Source: Oscillospiraceae bacterium (GTDB taxonomy: Bacteria > Bacillota > Clostridia > Oscillospirales > Ruminococcaceae). From it: a stretch of DNA of 21,651 nt. A program made the position numbers and the translations under genes. This document shows, piece by piece, positions 7,304 through 14,863 of the stretch (positions are counted from its first letter, which is position 1; each line of letters opens with the position of its first letter). The stretch lies in NCBI GenBank assembly GCA_022511485.1, contig JAFLUJ010000157.1:1-21651 (forward strand). Direction: 5' to 3'. The notes under the pieces were generated by a model. That model worked only from the letters and a program-made list of their open reading frames with translations. It did no database searches and was not told where the DNA came from.

Positions 7304-7425
7304 TTATGCTCCCGTAGGGAGCATCACTCCTTTCCGACGTTTTGGGCGGTTTTGCGCCAGCAAAATTTCAGACGGCAGTCTGAAAAGCACAAAACTCGCA
7401 AATTGAAAAACTTGTTTTTCAATTT
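7304..7425 (-). repeat. Hairpin-rich segment between the two ABC genes
   Basis: Three inverted repeats are packed here: 12-bp arms with a 2-base centre at 7400-7425, TTTCAGAC/GTCTGAAA (7366-7385), and TGCTCCC/GGGAGCA around 7307-7323. Translated on the minus strand in another frame it gives a tail ending RPKRRKGVMLPTGA, which I associate with spurious proteins read from a dispersed intergenic repeat of Ruminococcus-type genomes. Recurrence elsewhere cannot be tested in this window. It supplies the sequence just before the second ABC start and so may set the subunit ratio. Confidence 0.45.
7324..7422 (-). CDS. Possible 32-codon ORF between ABC genes
   Basis: A TTG start at 7422 is preceded, five bases away, by a perfect AAAGGAGG that overlaps the stop codon of the upstream ABC gene. 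It would encode a basic 32-residue peptide with three Cys (MKNKFFNLRV...), ending ~30 bp before the next ABC start. Translation could couple the two exporter genes. The composition comes entirely from the hairpin-rich segment, so the ORF may be accidental. Function unknown. Confidence 0.25.
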   Translation of the reverse strand: MKNKFFNLRVLCFSDCRLKFCWRKTAQNVGKE

Positions 7426-7433
7426 TTCCTCCT

Positions 7434-9200
7434 TTAGTTTGCAAAATCCGGGACAGCCCCATTTTGCAAATCGAATATCTCTTTATAGTAGCCGTTCTCG
7501 TTACGGAGCAGCTCCTCATGAGTGCCTATTTCGGAAATTTTTCCGCCCTTTAGAATGATTATCTTGTCCGCATCCTTGGCAGAGGAAATTCTCTGGGCGA
7601 TTATTATTTTCGTACATTTGAAGTCAAGAGCTGCAAGGTTATCCTGTATCTGCTTTTCGGTCTCAAGGTCAACTGCGGAAGTGGTATCGTCAAGTATAAG
7701 TATGGACGGACGTATCGCAAGCGCTCTTGCAAGGGAGATACGCTGCTTCTGACCTCCGGAAAGTCCCACTCCCCGCTCTCCTATGATCGTTTCGTAGCCC
7801 TCGTTAAGATTGTCGATAAACTCTGCCGCGTCCGCTGCTTTTGCAAAGAGACGGACGTCCTCTTCGGACATATCGCTTCTGCCAAAGGCAATGTTTCCGT
7901 CAATGGTGTCAGACCAGAGGAGCACATCCTGCATTGCCACTCCGATATTTTTCCGGAGAGTCTTAAGCTTGATGAAACGGACATTTACGCCGTCCACAAG
8001 CACTTCCCCGCCGCAGGGATCGTAAAGTCGGGGGATAAGATTTATAAGGCTGGTTTTTCCTGAACCTGTCTCCCCCATTATTGCAACAGTTTCCCCCGGT
8101 TCGATCTTAAAGCTGACATTTTTCAGGACCTCGTTATCCTCATACTTAAAGGAAACATTCCTGAACTCGATGCTGCCCTTAAGACGCTCCGGCATTTTCT
8201 CCGCATCCACACGGTCGACAATAAAGGGACGGGAATAGTATACCTCGATTATCTTTGTTGCGGAAGCCATGAACCTCTGGAGGTCGTTGATAAGAGTACC
8301 CACGTTTCTCATAGGGTTGGAAAGCGTCCAGATAAGTCCGCTGAAAGCAACGTACTCACCCATTGTAAGTCTGCCGGTGATGACGAAAATACCTCCGGCA
8401 ATAAGCTGTACGACGGTAAGTCCCTGAGCGGTAGTTTCTATAAAGGGAAAGTATTTCAGCCACGTCATTGCAGCGGTCTTGTTCGCCTTTGCGTAGTCCT
8501 CGTTCTTTTCGCGGAAAAGGTCTATTTCGTAGTCCTCTCTGGCGAAAGCCCGGACAACACGGTTTCCGGAGATGTTTTCCTGAGCTCTTGTGTTAAGTCT
8601 GGAAAGTCTTTCACGGAGGTCAACGTATTTGGGTCCTACCTCCTTGCGGAACATACCTGTTATAATAAAAATAACAGGAGTAAGAGCCAGCAGGCAAAGC
8701 GCCATAAGCGGGTCAAGGACAAAGAAGTATATTGTAGTCGTTGTGAACAGCACTATGCTTTCCAGCAGTGTCTTGATGATCCATGCCACGCTGTGACGAA
8801 CCATGTCAACATCGCCGGAAAGACGCGTCATAAGATCACCGGTACGGTTCTTGTCATAGAAGGTCATGTCCTGTTTCTGGACGTTAGCGAAAAGGTAGTT
8901 CCTTATCTTAGCTAACATTCCCTGTGAACAGGTCTCATAAAGCATATTGGCGCTGAACTGCATTGCCGTCCTTACGACTGTAAAGCCGATCATACATCCA
9001 CAAAGAATGATAAGCAGATCCCTTTTTTCCGCCAGATTTTCAGCTGCTCTGTCGTTGTAGATGAACGTATCAACGATCTGCTGACCAAAGATCGGATTTG
9101 CGATATACATTATCTGGGTCAGCATCGTCAGAAACAATGCAAATATGTATCTGCCCCGATAGCCTCTGAGATTTTCCCAGATCCATTTTACCTGAAACAT
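7434..9200 (-). CDS. ABC exporter half-transporter, degenerate-site subunit (BmrC-like)
   Basis: 588 residues from the ATG at 9200, which has GGAGAA well placed; an in-frame ATG 23 codons upstream (9269) falls inside the leader terminator and has no ribosome site. Six-helix exporter domain, then Walker A GETGSGKTS (376-384) and a canonical signature LSGGQ (480-484). Walker B reads LILDD, so Asp505 replaces the catalytic Glu, and Gln536 (IIAQRIS) replaces the switch His. Both substitutions mark the degenerate site of heterodimeric exporters, so this should pair with the product of 5524-7293. Gene order (leader peptide, degenerate subunit, canonical subunit) matches Bacillus bmrB-bmrC-bmrD. Expression is probably controlled by attenuation in the leader. 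Confidence 0.93.
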   Translation of the reverse strand: MFQVKWIWENLRGYRGRYIFALFLTMLTQIMYIANPIFGQQIVDTFIYNDRAAENLAEKRDLLIILCGCMIGFTVVRTAMQFSANMLYETCSQGMLAKIRNYLFANVQKQDMTFYDKNRTGDLMTRLSGDVDMVRHSVAWIIKTLLESIVLFTTTTIYFFVLDPLMALCLLALTPVIFIITGMFRKEVGPKYVDLRERLSRLNTRAQENISGNRVVRAFAREDYEIDLFREKNEDYAKANKTAAMTWLKYFPFIETTAQGLTVVQLIAGGIFVITGRLTMGEYVAFSGLIWTLSNPMRNVGTLINDLQRFMASATKIIEVYYSRPFIVDRVDAEKMPERLKGSIEFRNVSFKYEDNEVLKNVSFKIEPGETVAIMGETGSGKTSLINLIPRLYDPCGGEVLVDGVNVRFIKLKTLRKNIGVAMQDVLLWSDTIDGNIAFGRSDMSEEDVRLFAKAADAAEFIDNLNEGYETIIGERGVGLSGGQKQRISLARALAIRPSILILDDTTSAVDLETEKQIQDNLAALDFKCTKIIIAQRISSAKDADKIIILKGGKISEIGTHEELLRNENGYYKEIFDLQNGAVPDFAN

Positions 9201-9222
9201 AGACCATTCTCCCTTCCAAAAT

Positions 9223-9250
9223 AAAAAAGTCCCCGCGAAAATGCGGAGAC
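9223..9250 (-). terminator. Leader intrinsic terminator (attenuator)
   Basis: On the minus strand GTCTCCGC (9243-9250) pairs with GCGGGGAC (9229-9236; one G-U pair) around a 6-base loop, followed directly by six T (9223-9228). It lies inside the exporter mRNA leader, ~25 bp before the ATG of the first ABC gene, so it would stop transcription before the operon. Confidence 0.85.
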
Positions 9251-9311
9251 CACTGCATTCAATTTGCACACTTATTGTCTGAAAATTCCATTTGTGCAGG
9301 CATACTCCGCA
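9242..9311 (-). promoter_or_regulatory. Antiterminator / leader-peptide attenuation region
   Basis: Minus-strand TGCGGAG inside the leader ORF (9305-9311) is complementary to CTCCGCA (9242-9248), which is the 5' arm of the terminator. CTGCA (9295-9299) with TGCAG (9253-9257) extends the same helix inward. The two helices exclude one another. A third helix, TGCACA with TGTGCA (9265-9270 and 9293-9298), competes with the inner part. The position of ribosomes on the leader ORF could therefore select the outcome. Confidence 0.65.
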
Positions 9312-9340
9312 ATATTCAATTTTCGGTTGATATTGTACAT
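9272..9340 (-). CDS. 22-codon leader peptide of the ABC exporter operon
   Basis: ATG at 9340 with GGGGG eight bases upstream, a strong ribosome site; stop TAA at 9272. Sequence begins MYNINRKLNI and ends GIFRQ; no run of one amino acid, so sensing of a single charged tRNA is unlikely. The ORF overlaps the 5' arm of the antiterminator and ends ~20 bp before the terminator, the classic layout for ribosome-mediated attenuation. By analogy with BmrB in Bacillus subtilis, stalling by ribosome-targeting antibiotics could induce the exporter. No sequence similarity to BmrB is claimed. Confidence 0.6.
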   Translation of the reverse strand: MYNINRKLNIAEYACTNGIFRQ

Positions 9341-9384
9341 TTTGTATACCCCCATTTCTAAATTTTTAGTACAAAGTAATATAT

Positions 9385-9413
9385 ATGATACTCCATAATT
9401 TTCATTTTGTCAA
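9385..9413 (-). promoter_or_regulatory. Promoter of the ABC exporter operon
   Basis: Minus-strand TTGACA (9408-9413), 17 bases, TATCAT (9385-9390). The start would lie near 9378, giving a ~180-nt leader that contains the leader peptide and attenuator. Confidence 0.7.
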
Positions 9414-9439
9414 GATATTTTGAAAAAAATTTTCAGGGA

Positions 9440-9468
9440 TTGAAAAAAATGTCAGAATGTGTTATAAT
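9440..9468 (+). promoter_or_regulatory. Promoter of maf
   Basis: TTGAAA (9440-9445), 17 bases, TATAAT (9463-9468), ~58 bp before the maf ATG. It is divergent from the exporter promoter ~30 bp away. Confidence 0.75.
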
Positions 9469-9525
9469 ATTTTTCATAGAAATATCTTTTGTATATCCAA
9501 TACACCAAATGAAAGGAAAATACTT

Positions 9526-10083
9526 ATGAAAATCATTCTCGCATCGGCTTCCCCCAGAAGACAGGAGCTTCTTAAATATATCGTCCCGGACTTTGACATA
9601 ATCCCGGCGGATATAGACGAAACTATCCCGGATAACATTACAGCAGACAAAGCCGCAGAATATCTTGCTGTGAAAAAGGCGGAGCATATATCCGAACAGT
9701 ATCCGGACAGCCTCGTTATCGGAAGCGACACCGTGGTCATCATCGGCGGCGAAATTCTCGGCAAGCCCTCGGATAAAGCAGATGCGGAAAGGATGCTCCG
9801 CAAGCTTTCGGGACAGGTCCACACCGTTGTAACAGGAGTATGTCTCTCTATGAACGCTCGCAGTGAAAGCTTCTCCATGGAGACAAAGGTACGGTTCTAT
9901 CCCCTTACTGACAAGGAGATACTTGATTATATTGCTACAGGAGAACCAATGGATAAAGCCGGAGCATACGGCATACAGGGCTTCGGAAGCGTGCTCATCA
10001 AGGGCATAGAGGGAGATTTTTTCAACGTCATGGGACTTCCCGTGGCAAGTCTGAAAAGGAAGATGGAAGGTTTTATTAAATAA
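9526..10083 (+). CDS. maf: Maf family nucleoside triphosphate pyrophosphatase
   Basis: 185 residues from the ATG at 9526, chosen because AAAGGA precedes it and the Maf signature begins at once (ILASASPRRQELL, 4-16); an upstream in-frame ATG at 9457 lies in the promoter. Also present: GSDTVV with the catalytic Asp68 and the late YGIQG motif. Length is normal. Maf proteins hydrolyse dTTP, UTP and modified pyrimidine nucleotides to the monophosphates, keeping non-canonical bases out of nucleic acid; the SASPRR form belongs with the YhdE-like dTTP/UTP group. Cytosolic. It is a single-gene unit with its own promoter and terminator. Confidence 0.95.
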   Translation: MKIILASASPRRQELLKYIVPDFDIIPADIDETIPDNITADKAAEYLAVKKAEHISEQYPDSLVIGSDTVVIIGGEILGKPSDKADAERMLRKLSGQVHTVVTGVCLSMNARSESFSMETKVRFYPLTDKEILDYIATGEPMDKAGAYGIQGFGSVLIKGIEGDFFNVMGLPVASLKRKMEGFIK

Positions 10084-10089
10084 AGCAAA

Positions 10090-10121
10090 AAATCGTGTCG
10101 GAATTGTCTCCGACACGATTT
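10090..10121. terminator. Bidirectional terminator between maf and the AraC gene
   Basis: AAATCGTGTCGGA (10090-10102) is the exact reverse complement of 10109-10121, with a 6-base loop. Oligo-A lies on the left and T-rich sequence on the right, suiting both convergent genes. Confidence 0.88.
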
Positions 10122-10129
10122 CTGATTAT

Positions 10130-10999
10130 TTAACTCTTTTCAACCGCCACCCATATCTGGCTGTGATAATCCGGAGAGTTCATTTCACCTGCGGCATACG
10201 CCTCAATGTCCATTTCATAGGTGGGCTGATACTCTGACGAAGGGAAAAACTCCGTGCATATCCGATGCCACATCTCCTGAATGGCGTTCGGCATAGCTCC
10301 TGTCACATCAAAAACCGCCCATGTTCGTGCAGGTATCTCGCTGACCCTGAATCCTTCTGGAGGAACGCAGTCTTCCCTGCAGAGAGAAGCTATTGAATAA
10401 TCAAATGTCTTTGAATCCGTAGGAGCATTCCCGTAGCATATCCCGAAGATATACTCCTTATCGTATGTCTTTTCAAGAAGCATTTTTACAGTTCCGTCAC
10501 TATGCGCCCTTGTCCAGAAATCCGGGATGGTGTTTTTGTTTTCCGAATCAACAATGCTGTGTGTTTCGACCTTTTCAAGCACCTTGAAAGAGTCCTTTTT
10601 TACGATCTTGCAGTCCATAGAACTACCGCCTTTCACAGAAATTGACAAGGACAGCTTTGCAAAATATTTTACTGCCGCGCCGTTTTTCCTGACCGCATTA
10701 GGGAGAGCCCCATGAAATTTTGTAAAGGCTCTTGTAAATCCCTCCGGAGTGTCATATCCGTATTTCAGAGCAATGTCGATTATTTTTTCCTCTGTTGAAA
10801 CCAGCTCCCTGCCGGCAAGAGAAAGCCTGCGGTTACGGATATACTCACCAACAGTAAATCCGCACAGAATAGAAAATATCTTCTGAAAATAAAATCCGGA
10901 TATGTGCATTTCCCGGGCAATACAGTCATAGTCAACCGGCTCAGTGATATGCTCCTCGATAAAATCTATCGCATTCTGAAAGCTTTTTACCCAATCCAT
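10130..10999 (-). CDS. AraC-family regulator with GyrI-like ligand domain
   Basis: 289 residues. Residues 1-105 form the double helix-turn-helix of AraC/XylS proteins (DYDCIAREMHISGFYFQKIF and IIDIALKYGYDTPEGFTRAF, ending in HGALPNAVR). Residues ~130-289 match the GyrI-like/effector-binding domain seen in Rob, BmrR and SbmC relatives (..EIPARTWAVFDVTGAMPNAIQEMW.. and a C-terminal strand IWVAVEK), which binds small amphipathic ligands. It should be a ligand-responsive transcription activator. AGGAGG precedes the ATG. It is divergent from the TerB operon, the two -35 boxes being ~17 bp apart, so it may regulate that operon; the exporter operon 2.4 kb away is another possible target. Both targets are inference. 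Confidence 0.9.
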   Translation of the reverse strand: MDWVKSFQNAIDFIEEHITEPVDYDCIAREMHISGFYFQKIFSILCGFTVGEYIRNRRLSLAGRELVSTEEKIIDIALKYGYDTPEGFTRAFTKFHGALPNAVRKNGAAVKYFAKLSLSISVKGGSSMDCKIVKKDSFKVLEKVETHSIVDSENKNTIPDFWTRAHSDGTVKMLLEKTYDKEYIFGICYGNAPTDSKTFDYSIASLCREDCVPPEGFRVSEIPARTWAVFDVTGAMPNAIQEMWHRICTEFFPSSEYQPTYEMDIEAYAAGEMNSPDYHSQIWVAVEKS

Positions 11000-11097
11000 T
11001 TCACTGCCTCCTTGTCTGCATTAATTGTAGCATATACCGACAGTAACCTTCTTGACTTATTCTGCACAGCTTTGTCATGAAATGATGTTATGTAATC

Positions 11098-11126
11098 ATT
11101 ATATAATATCAGCCTCAAAAAGTCAA
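11098..11126 (-). promoter_or_regulatory. Promoter of the AraC-type gene
   Basis: Minus-strand TTGACT (11121-11126), 17 bases, TATAAT (11098-11103), giving a ~90-nt leader to the ATG at 10999. Confidence 0.7.
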
Positions 11127-11142
11127 TTTGATAATATTCTGA

Positions 11143-11171
11143 TTGACATTTTTTATTATATGTGATATACT
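11143..11171 (+). promoter_or_regulatory. Promoter of the TerB/BrxD-like/helicase operon
   Basis: TTGACA (11143-11148), 17 bases, TATACT (11166-11171), ~37 bp before the TTG start at 11209. It is back-to-back with the AraC promoter. No second clear promoter or terminator was found before 20817. Confidence 0.8.
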
Positions 11172-11208
11172 AAAAACAGAACATTTATTCTGGTATGGAG
11201 GCGATAAT

Positions 11209-12813
11209 TTGTCGAATGTAGACGTCAAAAAGCTGATCGAGGCTATAACAGCAAATGTGATGCAAAAAACCGCCTTTCAGGATACCGTTTATAAGGACGA
11301 ACCTATTATCCGCACAGCCTCCCAGATGAATAATTATCTGCCGGACGAAATAAAGGAAATGAAAAAGCTTGCCTCTGAACGCTTGATACGCCATGACACA
11401 AACGAATATACATTTTACCGTCAGGCAAAGCTTATGGAGAACTACGAGGACGATTACAGCTACAGAGGAGAATTTTTCAGCTACTATCCTACCTATACGT
11501 CCATGTCCGACATTCATCTCAGAGGATATTTCTCCTGGCGTACAAAGGTCAGACAGGGAGATATTCAGAAGACCTCCCTGTCCTTTGCTTTTCTCTATAT
11601 GTACGAACTTATCCATCTTATCGGCTCGGAATTTCCGGAGGAGGGCTTCTATAAATTCAGGGATTTCTGTAACGCCTACTGCAAGCTTGATCCAAAGATA
11701 CTCCGTTACTCAAAGACATGGCTTACAGATTTTGTAATATACTACGATCTTGATAAATCACTTATCGAAGAATATATTGATTCTGAATTTGACACCCGTC
11801 TTTCCGTTCTGGACGATTACGGATCACATTCTGAGGAGGAGCTTTTTGAAGCCATATGCGCTGTCTCCTCCTATAATATCGGAAACTCAAAGCTCTTTCA
11901 AAAATATCCGGAGGATATAAAAACCGTAGTCTGCGAGGTTTTCAGACAGCTTTCGGTCTACAATCTCAAAAACCGTAAAAAAAGCCTGTGCGAAAAGCTG
12001 TTTGGATCTAAGGTGGAGATCAGTTACCATATGTTTGAATCAGCGGTATTTTACGACCATAAAAAACATACGGACTTCACCTACGAAATAAACGATTCAT
12101 ACAAATATTCCTGCCGGGACGGCAAATGGTACTGTGAGAAATACTATTGTAATCGGAGCAAAAACAAATGGTTAGGAGACGTTATAAAATCTATCGACAG
12201 CATTATGCGCCAGAAGCTTGATTTCGGACACCCTATAGTCTGTCCCTGTGATACAAAATGGGTCATTAGCATCATAAATAAAGCAATTGATGATATAATG
12301 GAGCAAAAAAAGAAAAATGCAGCTCCTGTAATAGAGATAGACGTCTCAAAGCTTGAAGGCATAAGAAAAGCTGCGGACATCACAAGGGACAAGCTTATGA
12401 CCGAGGAGGAGAGGGGCAGTATTCCGGAAGCAAATACTCCGGCAGAAGAGAATTATGATTTTGAGGAAATAAATCTTTTTGACGAGGATTATAATTTCTT
12501 TCTTGAATCCTCCGAGGAAGAATATGCAGAGACTGTGGAGGCTCTAAGAACTTCCGAAGTCATGAAGATACCAGTTCAGGAAGCCTCCGCTGCTGAAAAT
12601 GACACTTCCCTTGATGAAAACGAGCAGTCTTTCATGCGCAGCCTGCTTTACGGGGAGGTCTTCAATAGCAAAATAATGCCATCCCTGTTGGCGGATTCAA
12701 TAAATGAAAAGCTGTATGATACGTTCGGCGATATTGTCATAGATTTTTCCGGGGACACTCCCGAAATCATCGAAGACTACATCGAAGAGCTGAAAGGAAT
12801 GATACCTGAATGA
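11209..12813 (+). CDS. TerB_N / TerB_C domain protein
   Basis: 534 residues from a TTG at 11209, seven bases after GGAGG; an ATG in frame further upstream would lie inside the promoter. Residues ~30-230 match TerB_N: FSYYPTYTSMSDIHLRGYF, then SWRTKVRQGD and SLSFAFLYMYELIHLIG. The last ~75 residues match TerB_C (ADSINEKLYDTFGDIVIDFSGDTPEIIEDYI). No separate TerB tellurite-resistance core is evident between them; the intervening part (~400-460) is acidic and probably flexible. TerB-type domains occur in Ter stress-response and predicted DNA-processing neighbourhoods alongside ATPases and helicases, as here. A scaffold or sensor role for the ATPase encoded next is plausible: the stop overlaps its start (ATGA), indicating translational coupling. 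Biochemical activity is unknown. Confidence 0.82.
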   Translation: MSNVDVKKLIEAITANVMQKTAFQDTVYKDEPIIRTASQMNNYLPDEIKEMKKLASERLIRHDTNEYTFYRQAKLMENYEDDYSYRGEFFSYYPTYTSMSDIHLRGYFSWRTKVRQGDIQKTSLSFAFLYMYELIHLIGSEFPEEGFYKFRDFCNAYCKLDPKILRYSKTWLTDFVIYYDLDKSLIEEYIDSEFDTRLSVLDDYGSHSEEELFEAICAVSSYNIGNSKLFQKYPEDIKTVVCEVFRQLSVYNLKNRKKSLCEKLFGSKVEISYHMFESAVFYDHKKHTDFTYEINDSYKYSCRDGKWYCEKYYCNRSKNKWLGDVIKSIDSIMRQKLDFGHPIVCPCDTKWVISIINKAIDDIMEQKKKNAAPVIEIDVSKLEGIRKAADITRDKLMTEEERGSIPEANTPAEENYDFEEINLFDEDYNFFLESSEEEYAETVEALRTSEVMKIPVQEASAAENDTSLDENEQSFMRSLLYGEVFNSKIMPSLLADSINEKLYDTFGDIVIDFSGDTPEIIEDYIEELKGMIPE

Positions 12814-14132
12814 AAATACCGAAAAGAATAGCTTCTACTGTAATAAATTCACTTAAAGGCGGAGTTGTGCCACGGATAGGACTTCCCTACATTACCGTTG
12901 GCAGGGAAACGGAGATCAACGCCCTGCTTCACGATGTGGACATCATCTCCGACGGCGGAGCGTCCTTCCGTTTTATCGTCGGGAAATACGGCAGCGGAAA
13001 AAGCTTCCTGCTCCAGACTATCCGCAACTATGTAATGGACAGGAATTTCGTAGTTGCAGATGCAGACCTGTCCCCAGAACGTCGTTTGCAGGGCACAAAG
13101 GGTCAGGGACTTGCTACTTACAAGGAGCTTATCCGGAATATGTCCACAAAGACCCGTCCGGAGGGCGGTGCTCTAACGCTTATCCTTGACAGGTGGATAA
13201 GCTCCGTCCAGAGCGAGACGGCTTCCGAAAGCGGTCTGGATACGAACAGTCCCGAATTTGCGGCTGCTGTGGAAAAGAAAATACACACTGTCATAAACTC
13301 CCTTAACGAAATGGTACACGGTTTTGATTTCGCAAAGCTGCTGACCCTTTATTTCAGAGCCCATATTGACGGTGACGACGAAACAAAGGCAAAGGTGGTA
13401 AAATGGTTCAGAGGCGAATATCATAACAAGACCGATGCACGGTCGGAACTTGGAGTAAACATAGTCATAACCGATGACGACTGGTACGAGTATATCAAGA
13501 TCTTTGCATTTTTCCTGAAACAGGCAGGCTATAACGGGATGCTGGTGCTTATTGACGAGCTTGTGAACATCTACAAGGTTCCCAACAGCATTACCCGTCA
13601 GTACAATTATGAAAAAATTCTTACTATGTACAATGACACATTGCAGGGTAAGGCTCAGTATCTGGGTATAATCATGTGCGGAACTCCCCAGTGTATCGAG
13701 GACACCAGACGTGGGGTCTACAGCTATGAGGCGCTCCGTTCACGTCTTGCTGAGGGACGTTTCGGCAGAGAGGAGGGTCTGAAGGATATGCTTGCTCCTG
13801 TGATAAAGCTGCTTCCCCTTACCAACGAGGAAATGCTTGTGCTCATAGAAAAGCTTGCGGACATCCATGCAGAGCTTTTCGATTATGAACGTGTCTTGGG
13901 TCAGGATGAGCTTATCGCATTCATAAAGATAGAGTTCGGACGTATCGGCGCAGACACAAATATCACTCCCCGTGAGGTAATAAGAGACTTTATCGAGCTT
14001 CTGAACATAGTTTATCAGAATCCGCAGATAAATGTTTCGGAGCTGCTGAACTCCGAAAGCTTCGAATACGCCAAGGCAGAGCCGGAGGGCAGCGAGGACG
14101 TGACGGAGGAATATGCAGAATTTGATATATAA
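12810..14132 (+). CDS. BREX-type ATP-binding protein (DUF2791/BrxD-like ATPase)
   Basis: 440 residues, starting inside the stop codon of the TerB gene. Walker A GKYGSGKS (58-65) is followed by the family's FLLQTIRNYVMDRNFVVADADLSP segment; Walker B is MLVLIDELVNI (Asp249, Glu250). Soon after come a sensor-like region (GIIMCGTPQCIED) and an arginine-rich stretch (YEALRSRL). The order matches the BREX ATP-binding domain family that includes BrxD of type 2 BREX. A DNA-translocase or DNA-sensing ATPase role is expected from the family. The last ~20 residues are acidic. No other BREX genes (pglX methylase, pglZ, brxC) are present, so this is not a BREX locus. In related Firmicutes this ATPase, as I know the family, is commonly next to the TerB_N gene and an Lhr-like helicase. 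Confidence 0.85.
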   Translation: MKIPKRIASTVINSLKGGVVPRIGLPYITVGRETEINALLHDVDIISDGGASFRFIVGKYGSGKSFLLQTIRNYVMDRNFVVADADLSPERRLQGTKGQGLATYKELIRNMSTKTRPEGGALTLILDRWISSVQSETASESGLDTNSPEFAAAVEKKIHTVINSLNEMVHGFDFAKLLTLYFRAHIDGDDETKAKVVKWFRGEYHNKTDARSELGVNIVITDDDWYEYIKIFAFFLKQAGYNGMLVLIDELVNIYKVPNSITRQYNYEKILTMYNDTLQGKAQYLGIIMCGTPQCIEDTRRGVYSYEALRSRLAEGRFGREEGLKDMLAPVIKLLPLTNEEMLVLIEKLADIHAELFDYERVLGQDELIAFIKIEFGRIGADTNITPREVIRDFIELLNIVYQNPQINVSELLNSESFEYAKAEPEGSEDVTEEYAEFDI

Positions 14133-14179
14133 ACTTTCGGCAAATAGGTATCCAAAATTTATCAGAGGAGCTTTTATAC

Positions 14180-14470
14180 ATGAATATTGAAGAACGAATT
14201 CAAGATAAGCGTCACGCTAAAGACACACATAATTTTAAATATGCAAAATTAAAAATATATGCTCCCGAAAAAAGTAATCTGCATGAAATAACTCAGACAT
14301 GTATAAAAATGCTTGACCATAATGGAGCATGGGACTTTGATATACAGAACATTGATGACGCAAACATGAATATCGTTACATTTAAATATAACGGAACAAT
14401 AGCCGCCTCAGATGCAATTCAAAAGCTGCACTTTAATTGTGAGCATACCATAAAATCCGAATGGGACTAA
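14180..14470 (+). CDS. Hypothetical protein (96 aa)
   Basis: Not recognised. It has a good GGAG site ~9 bases before the ATG and starts 47 bp after the ATPase gene, the widest gap in the operon. The product is soluble, with a charged N-terminus (MNIEERIQDKRHAKDTHNF) and alternating strands and a helix (KLKIYAPEKSN, ITQTCIKMLD, NIVTFKYNGTI), suggesting a small alpha/beta fold. Base composition is clearly more AT-rich than that of the ATPase gene before it. It is the first of four unrecognised genes in a row. An immunity or antitoxin-type role would suit size and context but nothing in the sequence proves it. Confidence 0.6.
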   Translation: MNIEERIQDKRHAKDTHNFKYAKLKIYAPEKSNLHEITQTCIKMLDHNGAWDFDIQNIDDANMNIVTFKYNGTIAASDAIQKLHFNCEHTIKSEWD

Positions 14471-14502
14471 GGTAAAAAAATGTATCATCAGGGGGTACTG
14501 TA

Positions 14503-14850
14503 TTGAATAATAAAGATTTTGAAAGAAATTTTATTTCTATATTGAATTTGTTAGGTGTAACCGACTATCCTGACAGAGTATATATTGTCACTCCCGTTAT
14601 TGAGGATAATAAACATCATAATGAATTTGATGATATGATAAAACATTTTGGAGTTCCCAAAACACGAAAATTAACATTCAATGAGTTTATAAAGCTATTT
14701 ACATTAAAAGAAGGCTATTACCCCTGCTGGATAGAGATAGTCAACGTTGATTCCGATATTATCATTAATACAAGCGTCAGAATGAGAAAGCTGAAAGAAA
14801 CAAAATGTATTGGTAAATATCATCCGTTTTATTCTGAACTTATAATTTAG
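14503..14850 (+). CDS. Hypothetical protein (115 aa, TTG start)
   Basis: Not recognised. The TTG start at 14503 is supported by GGGGG eight bases upstream and by the 32-bp distance from the previous gene; no ATG is nearby in frame. Soluble, alpha/beta-looking, with VYIVTPVIEDNKHHNEFDDMI near the start and LFTLKEGYYPCWIEIVNVDSD towards the end. AT-rich like its neighbours, which suggests they arrived together. No catalytic motif seen. Confidence 0.6.
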   Translation: MNNKDFERNFISILNLLGVTDYPDRVYIVTPVIEDNKHHNEFDDMIKHFGVPKTRKLTFNEFIKLFTLKEGYYPCWIEIVNVDSDIIINTSVRMRKLKETKCIGKYHPFYSELII

Positions 14851-14863
14851 ATAGGAGCTTGAT

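Noticed and set aside
9433..10116. Long minus-strand ORF opposite maf
   Set aside because: It lies antisense to a full-length Maf protein with all motifs and has no ribosome site.
12810..14132. A complete BREX system
   Set aside because: Only the BrxD-like ATPase and an Lhr/BrxHI-like helicase are present; no PglX, PglZ, BrxC/PglY, BrxA or BrxB genes.
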